Origin: DAOMFB01 sp963721385
GTDB taxonomy: Bacteria > Acidobacteriota > Thermoanaerobaculia > UBA5066
Direction: 5' to 3'
Length of the DNA: 64,000 nt
Assembly (NCBI GenBank): GCA_963721385.1
Contig: CAVRJB010000019.1
Coordinates: forward strand, 1,054,001 to 1,118,000
The position numbers were made by a program, and so were the translations under genes. Position 1 is the first letter of the stretch. The number at the start of each line of letters is the position of its first letter. This document shows, piece after piece, positions 25,386 to 34,781 of the stretch. The notes beneath the pieces are model-generated. The model saw nothing but the letters and a program-made list of their open reading frames with translations. It searched no databases and had not been told where the DNA came from.

Positions 25386-27785
25386 TTGAGCGGCCCTGGC
25401 CTGACCCTCCCGTCGATACCTCCGCTCCCGCCCCGAGGCGAGATCGACCCGATCTGCGGCATGACCGTCGACCCGGCGCGCGCCGCGGCCGTCGTCGAGA
25501 ACGGCGAGGAAAAGGTCTATTTCTGCAGCGTGAGCTGCGCCGAAAAGTTCGAGCGAATGAAGATCGGTGCGCCGGCGCCGGTCGCGGCCGAGGGGACAGA
25601 CTGGATCTGCCCGATGGACCCCGAGGTGCGCGAGAAGAAGCCCGGCCCCTGCCCGGTCTGCGGCATGGCGCTCGAGCCCGAAAACGTCGCGGCGGCGGGA
25701 GAGGTGGACGAAGAGAACCCCGAGCTCCGGGAGATGACCCGGCGCTTCTGGGTGAGCGCGTCGCTGACGGTTCCTTTGATGCTCTTCGAAATGGGCGCGA
25801 TGCTGGCGCCCCGGCTCGGCGGGGCCGTCCCGCCGCGGTGGATGCTGGCGTTGCAGTTCTTTCTTGCCACGCCCGTCGTCCTGTGGGGCGGAGCCCCGTT
25901 CTTCCAGCGCGCGTGGACTTCACTTCGCACACGGCGCCTCAACATGTTCACCCTGATCGGCCTCGGAACGGGCACCGCCTACATCTACAGCGCAGCGGTC
26001 GCCGTCTCCTCGTTCTTTCACCTTCAATGGACCGTTGCGGGCCTCCACCCGAGCCACTCCGTCTATTTCGAAGCGGCCGCCGGAATCACGACGCTCGTCC
26101 TTCTCGGGCAGGTGCTGGAGCTCCGCGCGCGGCGGAAGACGTCGGACGCGATCCGCGCCCTCCTCGGCCTCGCGCCGAAGACGGCGCGGCGGCTCGCCGA
26201 CGGAAGGGAAGAGGACGTCCCGCTCGACGCCGTGATGCCGGGCGATCTTCTCCGCGTCCGGCCCGGAGAGAAGGTGCCGGTCGACGGCGTCGTCTTCGAA
26301 GGCTCGAGCGCCGTCGACGAGTCGATGGTCACCGGCGAGCCGATTCCGCTCGAGAAGGCCGCCGGAAGCCTCGTGACGGGCGGGACCGTGAATGGCTCCG
26401 GCGGCTTCGTCATGCGCGCCGAGCGCGTTGGGCGGGAATCGCTCCTGGCCCGGATCGTGGCGCTCGTCGTCGAGGCACAGCGGAGCCGCGCCCCGGTCCA
26501 GCGCCTCGCCGACCGCGTCGCGGCGATTTTCGTCCCCGCCGTCGTCGGCGTCGCGGCCGTGACGTTCGCCGCCTGGGCCGCGTTCGGGCCCGAGCCGCGG
26601 TTCACGAACGGGCTCGTGAACGCCGTTGCCGTCCTCATCGTCGCCTGCCCGTGCGCGCTCGGCCTCGCGACGCCGATGTCCATCATGGTGGCGACCGGAC
26701 GGGGGGCGCGGGCCGGCGTCCTCGTCAAGAACGCCGAGGCGCTGGAGCTCCTCGCAAAGGTCGACACGCTGGTCGTCGACAAAACGGGGACGCTGACGGA
26801 AGGGAAGCCAAAGGTGACGGAGATTCGCCCCTTCGGCGCGTTCGACGAAAGGGAATTGCTGCGGCTCGCCGCCTCCGTGGAGAAGGCCAGCGAGCATCCT
26901 CTGGCAGCGGCCGTCGTCGCCGCGGCCGCGGAGCGGAACCTGACCCTCTCGCCCGCCGAAGATTTCGTTTCTGTTCCCGGCCAGGGTGTCAGGGCCGTCG
27001 TCGACGGTCATGTCGTGGCGGTTGGAACGAAGACTTTCTTAGAAGGTGAAAAGAACGATTCGCTCGCAAGTGCGGCATCGGCTGGCGGCCAGCTCGGGTT
27101 ATTCGAAGAAGATCTCCGGTCGTCCTCTTCGCCCTTCTCGGAGTCTGCCGACGTCGGGTCGCCCGCCGCTGGAGAGTCGGTCCTGTTTCTTTCATTCGAA
27201 GGAAAGCTCTCCGGCGCTCTCTTCGTTTCGGACACCGTCAAGGCGTCCGCGGCGCCGGCGGTCTCCGGGCTGCACGCGGAGGGACTCCGCCTGGTGATGC
27301 TCACGGGCGACCGGCGCGAGGCGGCCGAGGCGATTGCCTCCTCGCTGGGAATCGAGGACGTGAGAGCCGAGGTGCTTCCGGCGGGGAAGAAGGACGTGGT
27401 GGCGGCCCTCCAGGCCGAAGGGCGCGTCGTCGCGATGGCGGGGGACGGCGTCAACGACGCTCCCGCGCTCGCGGCGGCCGACGTCGGGATCGCGATGGGG
27501 ACGGGGACCGACGTGGCGATGGAGAGCGCCGGGATAACGCTTCTCTCGGGGGACCTCGGCGGCCTCGTCCGGGCGCGTCGCCTCTCGCGCGCCACGCTCC
27601 GGAACGTGAAGCAGAACCTCTTCTTCGCCTTCGTCTACAACGCCATCGGGGTCCCGGTCGCGGCGGGCGTCCTCTACCCGTTCTTCGGCATCCTGCTCTC
27701 GCCCGTCCTCGCGAGCGCGGCGATGACCTTCAGCTCGTTGTCGGTCATCTCGAACGCGCTCCGCCTCCGGCGGGTCGAGCTGTAG
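25386..27785 (+). CDS. Copper/heavy-metal P1B-type ATPase
   Basis: 799 aa from TTG 25386. Order: YHS-type metal domain (DPICGMTVD, residues 20-60), a Cys-rich metal-binding domain (ICPMDPEV...CPVCGMAL, 75-105), eight membrane helices, the TGEP actuator loop, the CPC ion site (VACPCALGLATP, about residue 421), DKTGTLTEG phosphorylation site (about 465) and GDGVNDAPAL hinge. CPC indicates Cu(I) or Ag(I) export from the cytoplasm. A low-complexity Ser-rich insert (about 560-600) in the nucleotide-binding domain is unusual. Divergent from the ABC exporter with a 22-base gap. Confidence 0.94.
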   Translation: MSGPGLTLPSIPPLPPRGEIDPICGMTVDPARAAAVVENGEEKVYFCSVSCAEKFERMKIGAPAPVAAEGTDWICPMDPEVREKKPGPCPVCGMALEPENVAAAGEVDEENPELREMTRRFWVSASLTVPLMLFEMGAMLAPRLGGAVPPRWMLALQFFLATPVVLWGGAPFFQRAWTSLRTRRLNMFTLIGLGTGTAYIYSAAVAVSSFFHLQWTVAGLHPSHSVYFEAAAGITTLVLLGQVLELRARRKTSDAIRALLGLAPKTARRLADGREEDVPLDAVMPGDLLRVRPGEKVPVDGVVFEGSSAVDESMVTGEPIPLEKAAGSLVTGGTVNGSGGFVMRAERVGRESLLARIVALVVEAQRSRAPVQRLADRVAAIFVPAVVGVAAVTFAAWAAFGPEPRFTNGLVNAVAVLIVACPCALGLATPMSIMVATGRGARAGVLVKNAEALELLAKVDTLVVDKTGTLTEGKPKVTEIRPFGAFDERELLRLAASVEKASEHPLAAAVVAAAAERNLTLSPAEDFVSVPGQGVRAVVDGHVVAVGTKTFLEGEKNDSLASAASAGGQLGLFEEDLRSSSSPFSESADVGSPAAGESVLFLSFEGKLSGALFVSDTVKASAAPAVSGLHAEGLRLVMLTGDRREAAEAIASSLGIEDVRAEVLPAGKKDVVAALQAEGRVVAMAGDGVNDAPALAAADVGIAMGTGTDVAMESAGITLLSGDLGGLVRARRLSRATLRNVKQNLFFAFVYNAIGVPVAAGVLYPFFGILLSPVLASAAMTFSSLSVISNALRLRRVEL

Positions 27786-27839
27786 GGAAGACGCGCTCCG
27801 GCTGGGCTATCTGCACCATTCCCCCGCGGCCGACGGCGA

Positions 27840-29021
27840 ATGCATTCTGTCGAAGGGATGGCTCTGTCCCGTAATGCCCGCCGCCTTCTCGTCCTCGCGG
27901 GCCTCGTCGCCGCCGCGGTCCTCCTTCGCCTGACCGTCTTTCGCCCTGCGCCCGTTCCCGTGACGGTCTTCAGGGTCGAGAAGGGGCGTGTGGAGGAGAC
28001 GGTCGTCAACAGCCGCGCGGGTACGGTCAAGGCGGAGCGGCGGGCGACGCTGAGCGCGGAGCTGGGAGGCAAGGTCGCGGCCCTCCCTGCGAAGAAGGGG
28101 AAGAAGGTCCGTGCGGGCGAGGTCCTCCTCCGCCTCTCCGACGGCGACTATCGGGCGCAGCTCGCGTTGCAGGAGAGCGCCCTCGTCTCGGCGCGGGCGG
28201 CCGAGCGGGAGGCCTGCCAGTCGGCCGTGCAGGCGGCGCGCGACCTCGCGCGGAACGAGAAGCTGGCCCGGGACGCGCTCGTGTCCGAGGAGCTGCTCGA
28301 CCGGTTGCGGACCGTGCGGGACAACGCCGCGGCCGCGTGCGACGCGGCGCGGGCGCGCGTGGCGCAGGCCTCGGCGGGCGTGGAGGTGGCGCGCGTCACG
28401 CTCGAGAAGACCGTCCTCCGCGCCCCGTTCGACGGCGTCGTCGCCGAGGTGACGACCGAGCTGGGGGAGTGGATCACCCCGTCACCGCCGGGCCTCCCGA
28501 TCCCGCCGGTCCTCGAGATCCTCGACGTCGGCACGATCTACGTCAGCGCGCCCCTCGACGAGGCCGACGTGGCGAAAGTGGCCGCGGGCCTTCCCTGCCG
28601 GGTCACGTTCGACGCCTACCCGGGCCGGAGCTTCACCGGCAAGGTGACGCGGGTCGCCCCATACGTTCTCGACGTCAAGGAGCAGAACCGGACGTTCGAC
28701 GTGGAGGCGTCGCTCGACGAAGCGGCTTTCGCCGCGACCCTGAAGCCCGGGCTCTCGGCCGACGTCACCGTCATTCTCCGGGCGAAGGACGGCGTCCCCC
28801 GGTTCCCCGGCTACGCGCTTCTCGAAGGGGACCGGGTCCTCCTCCTCCGGGAGGGACGGCTCGTGCGGGTGCCGGTGAAGACGGGGCTCAGGAACTGGGA
28901 CTTCGTCGAGGTCTCTTCGGGGCTTGCGGAAGGGGACCCCGTCGTCGTCTCGCTCGACCGCGCCGAGGTCAGGGAGGGGGCCCGTGCCGTGATCGCGCCC
29001 GCCGCGCCTCCGGCGAAGTGA
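27840..29021 (+). CDS. Efflux periplasmic adaptor (MacA/RND-type membrane fusion protein)
   Basis: 393 aa. One N-terminal helix (10-28), a lipoyl-like half, a coiled-coil hairpin (about 95-170, rich in Ala, Arg and Glu), the second lipoyl half and a beta-barrel with VLRAPFDGVVAEV. It connects the inner-membrane exporter to an outer-membrane channel. Its TGA overlaps the GTG of the ATPase gene (GTGA), and four genes form one operon. Start could also be ATG 27858. Confidence 0.9.
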   Translation: MHSVEGMALSRNARRLLVLAGLVAAAVLLRLTVFRPAPVPVTVFRVEKGRVEETVVNSRAGTVKAERRATLSAELGGKVAALPAKKGKKVRAGEVLLRLSDGDYRAQLALQESALVSARAAEREACQSAVQAARDLARNEKLARDALVSEELLDRLRTVRDNAAAACDAARARVAQASAGVEVARVTLEKTVLRAPFDGVVAEVTTELGEWITPSPPGLPIPPVLEILDVGTIYVSAPLDEADVAKVAAGLPCRVTFDAYPGRSFTGKVTRVAPYVLDVKEQNRTFDVEASLDEAAFAATLKPGLSADVTVILRAKDGVPRFPGYALLEGDRVLLLREGRLVRVPVKTGLRNWDFVEVSSGLAEGDPVVVSLDRAEVREGARAVIAPAAPPAK

Positions 29022-29692
29022 TCGAGCTCGAACGGCTCTCCCGCACCTACGTCGTCGGCGACCGCCCCGTCCATGCCCTTCGCGACGTGACGCTGACTTT
29101 CCCGGACGGAGACTACGCCTCCGTCATGGGGCCGTCGGGCTCGGGAAAGTCGACGCTCCTGAACGTCCTCGGCTGCCTCGACCGGCCGGACGGCGGCTCG
29201 TACCGCCTCGACGGGCGGGAGGTGGCGCGGCTCTCCGAGACCGAGTTGACCCTCCTTCGCCGGAACCGGATCGGCTTCGTCTTCCAGACGTTCCACCTCG
29301 TGCCCCGCCTTTCCGCCCTCGGCAACGTCGAGCTGCCGATGATCTTCGCCGGCGTGGGGCCGGACGAGCGCGAGGCGCGGGCGCGGAAGGCGCTCGACGC
29401 CGTCGGCCTTTCGCCGCGGGCCGAGCACCGGCCCGAGCAGCTCTCGGGAGGCGAGCGCCAGCGCGTGGCCCTGGCCCGCGCGGTCGTCATGGGGCCGTCC
29501 CTCATTCTCGCCGACGAGCCGACGGGGAATCTCGACACGACCTCGGGCGGGGAGATCGTCCGGCTCCTCGAGGAGATGAACGCCCGCGGCCTGACGCTCC
29601 TCGTCGTCACGCACGACCCGGCGATCGGCGGCCGCGCGCGCCACCGCGTCCGGCTGGTGGACGGCGCCGTCGCGGAGGAGATCCGCCCGTGA
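29018..29692 (+). CDS. MacB/LolD-type ABC ATPase
   Basis: 224 aa, GTG start overlapping the adaptor stop. Walker A GPSGSGKST, Q-loop FVFQTFHLVPRLSA, signature LSGGERQRVALARA, Walker B LILADEPTGNLD and H-loop VVTHDP are complete. It powers the two FtsX-like permeases that follow. Confidence 0.95.
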   Translation: MIELERLSRTYVVGDRPVHALRDVTLTFPDGDYASVMGPSGSGKSTLLNVLGCLDRPDGGSYRLDGREVARLSETELTLLRRNRIGFVFQTFHLVPRLSALGNVELPMIFAGVGPDEREARARKALDAVGLSPRAEHRPEQLSGGERQRVALARAVVMGPSLILADEPTGNLDTTSGGEIVRLLEEMNARGLTLLVVTHDPAIGGRARHRVRLVDGAVAEEIRP

Positions 29693-30894
29693 AGGGCGAG
29701 GACATTCTCCGTTTCGCGTTCGGCGGTCTCCGCGGCCACCGGCTGCGCGCCGCCCTCTCGCTCCTCGGCGTCGCCATCGGCGTGGCGTCGGTCATCGTCC
29801 TGACGAGCCTCGGCGAGGGGGCGCGCGAATTCGTGACGGGCGAATTCATGAGCCTCGGGACGAACCTCCTCATCGTCCTCCCGGGGAAGACGACGACATC
29901 GGGGATGGTGCCGGCGGTCGGCGGCACGACGCACGACCTGACGCTCGCCGACGTCGAGGCCGTCCGGCGCCGCGTCCGGCAGGTCCGCTACCTCGCCCCG
30001 ATCGGCATCGGCACGGCCCCCGTGAAGTGGGGCGGAAGGAGCCGCGACGCGATGGTGTTCGGCACGACCTGGGAGATGCAGCCGGTCCGGCGCTTCCGGG
30101 TCGCCACGGGCGGGTACCTTCCCGCGGGAGAGGCCGAGCGGGGAGAGAGCGTCTGCGTCCTCGGCTCGAAGATCCGGACCGAGCTCTTCGGCGCCGCGAA
30201 CCCCGTCGGAGAGATGCTCCGGATCGGCGACGAGCGGTACCGCGTCGTCGGCGTGATGGCGCCGCGCGGCCGCGGCCTCGGCTTCGATTTCGACGAGGTG
30301 GTCCACATCCCGATCGCGCGGAACATGAAGATGTTCAACCGGCGGTCGATCTTCCGGATGCTCGTCGAGATCGCGTCGCGCGAGGAGATCCCGGCGGCGA
30401 AGGACGCCGTCCTCGCGGTCCTCAAGGAGCGGCACGACGGGGAGGAGGACGTTACGGTCCTCACTCAGGACGCCGTCGTCTCGACCTTCGGGAAGATCCT
30501 CGACGCGCTCACGGCGGCGCTCGCGGGAATCGCGGCCATCTCGCTCTCGGTGGCCGGGATCCTCATCATGAACGTGATGCTCGTCTCGGTGGCGGAGAGG
30601 ACGCGCGAGATCGGCCTTCTGAAGGCGGTCGGCGCGGGCCGGCCGCAGATCCTCGCCGTTTTCCTCGCCGAGGCGGCGATGCTCTCCACCTCGGGCGGCG
30701 TCGCGGGGCTCCTCGCCGGCCTCGGCGCGGCGCGGCTCTTCTCGGCGATTTATCCCGACTTTCCGGTCTCGCCCCCGGCGTGGGCCGTCGGGGCAGCGCT
30801 CGCGGTGTCGGTCGGCGTCGGGCTCCTCTTCGGTGCGCTCCCCGCGCGCCGCGCGTCGCGGCTCGAGCCGGTGGCCGCGCTCTCGAGGCGATGA
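29689..30894 (+). CDS. MacB-like FtsX permease 1
   Basis: 401 aa, GTG start overlapping the ATPase stop (GTGA). One N-terminal helix (RLRAALSLLGVAIGVASVIVL), a periplasmic MacB core domain (about 45-260) and three C-terminal helices, ending in the FtsX-typical PARRASRLEPVAAL. The family uses ATP hydrolysis in the cytoplasm to drive substrate movement in the periplasm. Confidence 0.93.
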   Translation: MKGEDILRFAFGGLRGHRLRAALSLLGVAIGVASVIVLTSLGEGAREFVTGEFMSLGTNLLIVLPGKTTTSGMVPAVGGTTHDLTLADVEAVRRRVRQVRYLAPIGIGTAPVKWGGRSRDAMVFGTTWEMQPVRRFRVATGGYLPAGEAERGESVCVLGSKIRTELFGAANPVGEMLRIGDERYRVVGVMAPRGRGLGFDFDEVVHIPIARNMKMFNRRSIFRMLVEIASREEIPAAKDAVLAVLKERHDGEEDVTVLTQDAVVSTFGKILDALTAALAGIAAISLSVAGILIMNVMLVSVAERTREIGLLKAVGAGRPQILAVFLAEAAMLSTSGGVAGLLAGLGAARLFSAIYPDFPVSPPAWAVGAALAVSVGVGLLFGALPARRASRLEPVAALSRR

Positions 30895-32096
30895 TGACGC
30901 TGCGAGACCTCCTTCGCCTCGCCGTCGCCGCCGTCACCGCCCACCGGCTCCGGTCGGCGCTGACGACGCTCGGCATCGTCGTCGGGATCGCCTCGGTCAT
31001 CCTCCTGACGTCCCTCGGAGAGGGGACGCGGCAGTACGTCCTCTCCGAATTCACCCAGTTCGGGACCCATCTCCTCTCCGTCAACCCCGGCCGGGTGAAG
31101 ACGCAGGGGCTCCCCGGCGCCGTCGGCGGCACGACGCACCTCCTCACGATCGACGACGCCGAGGCGATGCTGCGCGTCCCCGGCGTCGTGAAGACCGTCC
31201 CCGTCTCGTTCGGGACGGCGCGCGTCGTGGCAGGCGAGCGGGCCCGGAGCGTCGTCGTCTACGGCGTGACGGCGGACGCCACCGACGTCTGGCGCTACCA
31301 CGTGGCGCAGGGGCGGTTTCTTCCCGAAGGCGACCCGCGGCAGGGGGCGCCGCTCGCCGTCCTCGGCCCGAAGCTGAAGCGCGAGCTCTTCGGCGAGGCG
31401 ACGGCCCTCGGCGGGCGGATCCGGATCGGCGGCTTCCGTTTCCTCGTGATCGGGGTTCTCGAGCCGAAGGGGCAGTTCCTCGGCTTCGACATCGACGACG
31501 CGGCCTACATCCCCGTCGCAACGGCGCAGCGGCTCTTCGGCCGGGAGGATCTCGTCTCCGTCGACGTGCTCTTCTCGCCGAACCTGCCGCCCGAGCGGAT
31601 CGTCGATGGGATCCGGCGGCTCCTCGTCTCCCGGCACGCCGGCGAGGAGGACTTCACGATCACGACGCAGAACGAGATGCTCGGCGTCCTCGACCGCGTC
31701 CTCTCGATCGTCAGCCTCGCCGTCGGCGGCATCGGGGCGATCTCGCTCCTCGTCGGGGCGATCGGCATCCTGACGATGATGTGGATCTCGGTGGGGGAGC
31801 GGACCGCCGAGATCGGCCTGGCCCGGGCGGTCGGGGCGAGTCGTGGGCAGCTGATGGCCCTCTTCCTCGTCGAGGCGGCGCTCCTGTCGGCCGCGGGGGG
31901 CGTGGCGGGTCTCTGCGCCGGCATCGGCATCGGGAAGCTCCTCGCATCGCTCGTCCCGGGGCTTCCGTTCCGGACGCCGCCCCTATACGTCGTGGCCGCG
32001 ATGGCCGTCAGCCTCGCCGTCGGCCTCCTCTCCGGCGTCCTCCCGGCGCGGCGGGCCGCATCGCTCGACCCGATCGAGGCGCTGCGCGCGGAGTAG
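30891..32096 (+). CDS. MacB-like FtsX permease 2
   Basis: 401 aa, ATG overlapping the stop of permease 1 (ATGATGA). Same topology and length as its neighbour, with the same N-terminal GIVVGIASVILLTSLGEG and C-terminal PARRAASLDPIEALRAE. The pair is clearly an old tandem duplication and would form a heterodimer. It closes the four-gene operon. Confidence 0.93.
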   Translation: MMTLRDLLRLAVAAVTAHRLRSALTTLGIVVGIASVILLTSLGEGTRQYVLSEFTQFGTHLLSVNPGRVKTQGLPGAVGGTTHLLTIDDAEAMLRVPGVVKTVPVSFGTARVVAGERARSVVVYGVTADATDVWRYHVAQGRFLPEGDPRQGAPLAVLGPKLKRELFGEATALGGRIRIGGFRFLVIGVLEPKGQFLGFDIDDAAYIPVATAQRLFGREDLVSVDVLFSPNLPPERIVDGIRRLLVSRHAGEEDFTITTQNEMLGVLDRVLSIVSLAVGGIGAISLLVGAIGILTMMWISVGERTAEIGLARAVGASRGQLMALFLVEAALLSAAGGVAGLCAGIGIGKLLASLVPGLPFRTPPLYVVAAMAVSLAVGLLSGVLPARRAASLDPIEALRAE

Positions 32097-32185
32097 CCCG
32101 CCGGCCGGATGATTCGGGCGCATCATGGCGCCCGCTTCATGGACGGCGCAGAACTTGGGAGGAAAGGCGGGCGCACGGGCGCCTG

Positions 32186-32755
32186 ATGGTGAGCGCCATG
32201 ACGGTGACGGGCCTGGTCGTCTTCCTTCTCGTGGCCGTCGCCCTCGTCTTCGTCGCGTGGTTTTTCGTCCCGACCTGGCGGAACTTCCGCGGAAAGCGCG
32301 TCATCACCTGCCCGGACGACCAGAGCCCCCGGACCGTCGAGATCGATGCGAAGCACGCCGCGCTGACCGCGTTCGGAGCCTCGCCCGACCTCCGTCTCTC
32401 GTCGTGCAGCCGCTGGCCCGAGAAGCAGGACTGCGGACAGGACTGCCTGAAGCAGATCGAGAGCTCCGCCGACGGCTGCCTCGTGACGTCGCTGGTCGCC
32501 GAGTGGTACGCCGGGAAGAGCTGCACGTTCTGCGGCAAGCCGATCGGCACCCCGAGGTGGGCCGACCACGCCCCGGCGCTCGTCACGCCCGCGGGCGACA
32601 CGCTCCTCTGGAAGGACGTGAAGCCCGAGCAGCTCCCGCAGATCTTCGCCACGCATCGGCCGGTCTGCTGGGACTGCCACATCGTCGAGAGCGTCGTCCG
32701 CAAGCATCCTGACCGCGTGACGATGCGGCCCGGCCGCGACCAGCTCTTCCACTGA
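32186..32755 (+). CDS. Membrane-anchored Cys-rich protein with one CxxCH motif
   Basis: 189 aa from ATG 32186 (ATG 32198 also possible). One helix (5-27) anchors a Cys-rich domain: SSCSRW, CGQDCLK, CTFCGKPIG and CWDCHIVE. The CWDCH motif could bind one heme c if the domain is exported. The other Cys pairs look like metal or disulfide sites. The family is not recognised. It follows the MacB operon by about 90 bases. Confidence 0.7.
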   Translation: MVSAMTVTGLVVFLLVAVALVFVAWFFVPTWRNFRGKRVITCPDDQSPRTVEIDAKHAALTAFGASPDLRLSSCSRWPEKQDCGQDCLKQIESSADGCLVTSLVAEWYAGKSCTFCGKPIGTPRWADHAPALVTPAGDTLLWKDVKPEQLPQIFATHRPVCWDCHIVESVVRKHPDRVTMRPGRDQLFH

Positions 32756-32798
32756 TCCCGTCGGGCGTTCGCGCGGCGGGGTGTGGCAAAGTGATTCC

Positions 32799-33038
32799 AT
32801 GCCTTGTCCCGTCTGCCTGAACGCCGAGGCCAGGGTCGTCCCGTCCTCCGGGCCCCGGGCGTCAGGGGGCTCCTCCGTCGTCTTTTGCCCGACCTGCCCG
32901 GTCCCGTTCGAGATCTCCGGGAAGGACCTCGCCTTCCTGGAACAGAACCCGCAGGCAGGCCTTGCGCGCCGGAACCGCTGGGCACAGCTCCTTGCGGAGG
33001 CGGCCGGACGGGACGAGACGCTCTACCGGCTTTCGTAG
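32799..33038 (+). CDS. Small zinc-knuckle protein
   Basis: 79 aa from ATG 32799 (a GTG at 32781 would add six residues). It has two CxxC pairs, CPVC at the start and CPTC near residue 33, enough for one zinc ribbon. The remainder is helical and charged. No family recognised. Confidence 0.65.
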   Translation: MPCPVCLNAEARVVPSSGPRASGGSSVVFCPTCPVPFEISGKDLAFLEQNPQAGLARRNRWAQLLAEAAGRDETLYRLS

Positions 33039-33051
33039 CGGCCGGCGGAGA

Positions 33052-33897
33052 TCACCGACTCCAGCCGGCGAGCTTTCCGCGGACCAGCGGGAAAACGAGT
33101 GCTGCGCTCGCCACCGCGACGAGGACCCCGGACTCTCCGACCCAGAACTCCGAGGCGCCCGGGACCGTCGAGGCGTCGAACGCTCCCTGGATCGTCGCGT
33201 TCCACGCCGCGTGCCCGACGACGGCCGGCCAGACACTACCCGACTCGAGCCGCAGGCGCGCGAGCAGGGCGGCGATCGGGAGGATCGCGCCGATGAAGAC
33301 GAGGGCCGAGACGGCCGGGCGCGGTCCCGCCGCGTAGGCCCCCCCGAGGATCATCGGGAGGTGCCACGCGCCCCAGATCAGGCCGCTCGCGAGGACGGGG
33401 CGGGGGACGCCGGCATCGACGAGCCGGGTCAGCATGTAGCCACGCCAGCCGATCTCTTCCCCGGCCGCGGAGAGCGCTCCGAGGATCGTTCCGAGCGTAA
33501 GCTGTATTCCCGCGACGGCCGCGAAGGCGGCGGCCGGAGAGAGGCCCCGCGGGAGGCCCGGCAGCGTCGGAGCCCGGAAGGTCGCGAGGCCCGTCGCCCA
33601 GGCCACGCCGTACGCCACGGCCCCGACGGCGATGGGAAAGAGCCAACCGACGAGCGTCATCCGCGCGCCGGACCGGCCGCCGAAGCGGAAGGAGACGTCG
33701 CGGACCCCCTCCCGAAGGGCCGTCCGCGCGACGAGGGAGGCGAGCGCGGGCGTCCACATGAGGGCGAAGACGAGGGCGGGGTGGTTGCCGACGGAATCGC
33801 CAGCGCGGAGAAGAAGCCCTTCGAAAAGGGCGGAGCCCGCGACGAGGACTCCGAAGTAGACGGCGAGCCCCTTCCGGGCCGCTTCCTTCGCGCTCAA
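33052..33897 (-). CDS. CPBP-family intramembrane metalloprotease
   Basis: 281 aa from TTG 33897, which overlaps the purU stop (TTGA). Eight or so hydrophobic helices. The CPBP/Abi motifs are present: EEIGWRGYML (glutamates and Arg), GAWHLP and GHAAWN (zinc-type His). Family members process prenylated or membrane proteins, and some act in bacteriocin immunity. The frame continues upstream into purU but that part has no support. Confidence 0.88.
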   Translation of the reverse strand: MSAKEAARKGLAVYFGVLVAGSALFEGLLLRAGDSVGNHPALVFALMWTPALASLVARTALREGVRDVSFRFGGRSGARMTLVGWLFPIAVGAVAYGVAWATGLATFRAPTLPGLPRGLSPAAAFAAVAGIQLTLGTILGALSAAGEEIGWRGYMLTRLVDAGVPRPVLASGLIWGAWHLPMILGGAYAAGPRPAVSALVFIGAILPIAALLARLRLESGSVWPAVVGHAAWNATIQGAFDASTVPGASEFWVGESGVLVAVASAALVFPLVRGKLAGWSR

Positions 33898-34781
33898 TCG
33901 AAGACGACCGTTCTCCCCTTGTGGACGATGACCTTGTGGCGGATGTGGCTCCAGACGGCCCGTGAGAGAACGACCTTCTCGAGGTCCCTCCCGAGCCGGA
34001 TCAGGTCCTGCACCGACTGCCGGTGCGTCACGCGGCGGACGTCCTGCTCGATGATCGGCCCGGCGTCCAGGGTCTCGGTCACGTAGTGGCTCGTCGCGCC
34101 GATCATCTTCACGCCCCGCTCGCGCGCGGCGTGGTACGGGCGGGCCCCGGGGAAGGCCGGCAGGAAAGCGTGGTGGATGTTGATGATCCGGTCCGGGTAT
34201 TCCTGCACGAACCGCCCGGTCACGATCTGCATGTAGCGCGCGAGGACGACGAGGTCGATCCGCTCGCGCCGGAGGAGCGCGATCTGGGCTTCCTCGACCT
34301 CGGCCTTGCTTTCCTTCGTGACCGCGAAGGCGTGGAACGGCACGCCGAATCTCGTCGCCACCGGCTCGAGATCCGGGTGGTTCGCGACGACGAGCGCCAC
34401 CGCGGCCGTCCATTCCCCGGAACTCGTCCGGGCGAGGAGGTCGTGGAGGCACCATGGGTCCTTCGAGACGAAGATCGCGAGGCGCGGCACGTCGACCGAG
34501 GAGTGCAGCGACCAGACCACGTCGGGTCCGTCCCCGATGACGGCCTTGAGGGCCGGGGCGATCTCCGGGTCGGGGAGTGCGAACGCCGAGACGTCCCAGC
34601 GGAGGCGCGTGTAGTAGTGCTGGATCTCGGGGTCGACGTACTGGTCGTGGTAGAGGATCCGGCCGCCGTGCCGGTAGACGAACTGGGTCAGACTGGCCGC
34701 GATGCCGAGCCGGAGCGGGCAGTGCAGGAGAAGGGTCGTCGAGCGTGGCTCGGCCGACACCACGCGGGGTGCGTCCGTCAC
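33894..34781 (-). CDS. purU: Formyltetrahydrofolate deformylase
   Basis: 295 aa, GTG start. An ACT domain occupies residues 15-90. The formyltransferase-like catalytic domain follows with SKDPWCLHDLL, VVANHPDLEP, the catalytic region NIHHAFLPAFPGARPYH and IGATSHYVTETLDAGPII. PurU hydrolyses 10-formyl-THF to formate and THF, supplying formate and balancing one-carbon units. It overlaps both neighbours by four bases. Confidence 0.95.
   Translation of the reverse strand: MTDAPRVVSAEPRSTTLLLHCPLRLGIAASLTQFVYRHGGRILYHDQYVDPEIQHYYTRLRWDVSAFALPDPEIAPALKAVIGDGPDVVWSLHSSVDVPRLAIFVSKDPWCLHDLLARTSSGEWTAAVALVVANHPDLEPVATRFGVPFHAFAVTKESKAEVEEAQIALLRRERIDLVVLARYMQIVTGRFVQEYPDRIINIHHAFLPAFPGARPYHAARERGVKMIGATSHYVTETLDAGPIIEQDVRRVTHRQSVQDLIRLGRDLEKVVLSRAVWSHIRHKVIVHKGRTVVFD

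Noticed and set aside
33897..34455. Upstream extension of the CPBP protease to 467 codons
   Set aside because: The added part lies wholly inside purU in another frame; the TTG coupled to the purU stop is a better start.
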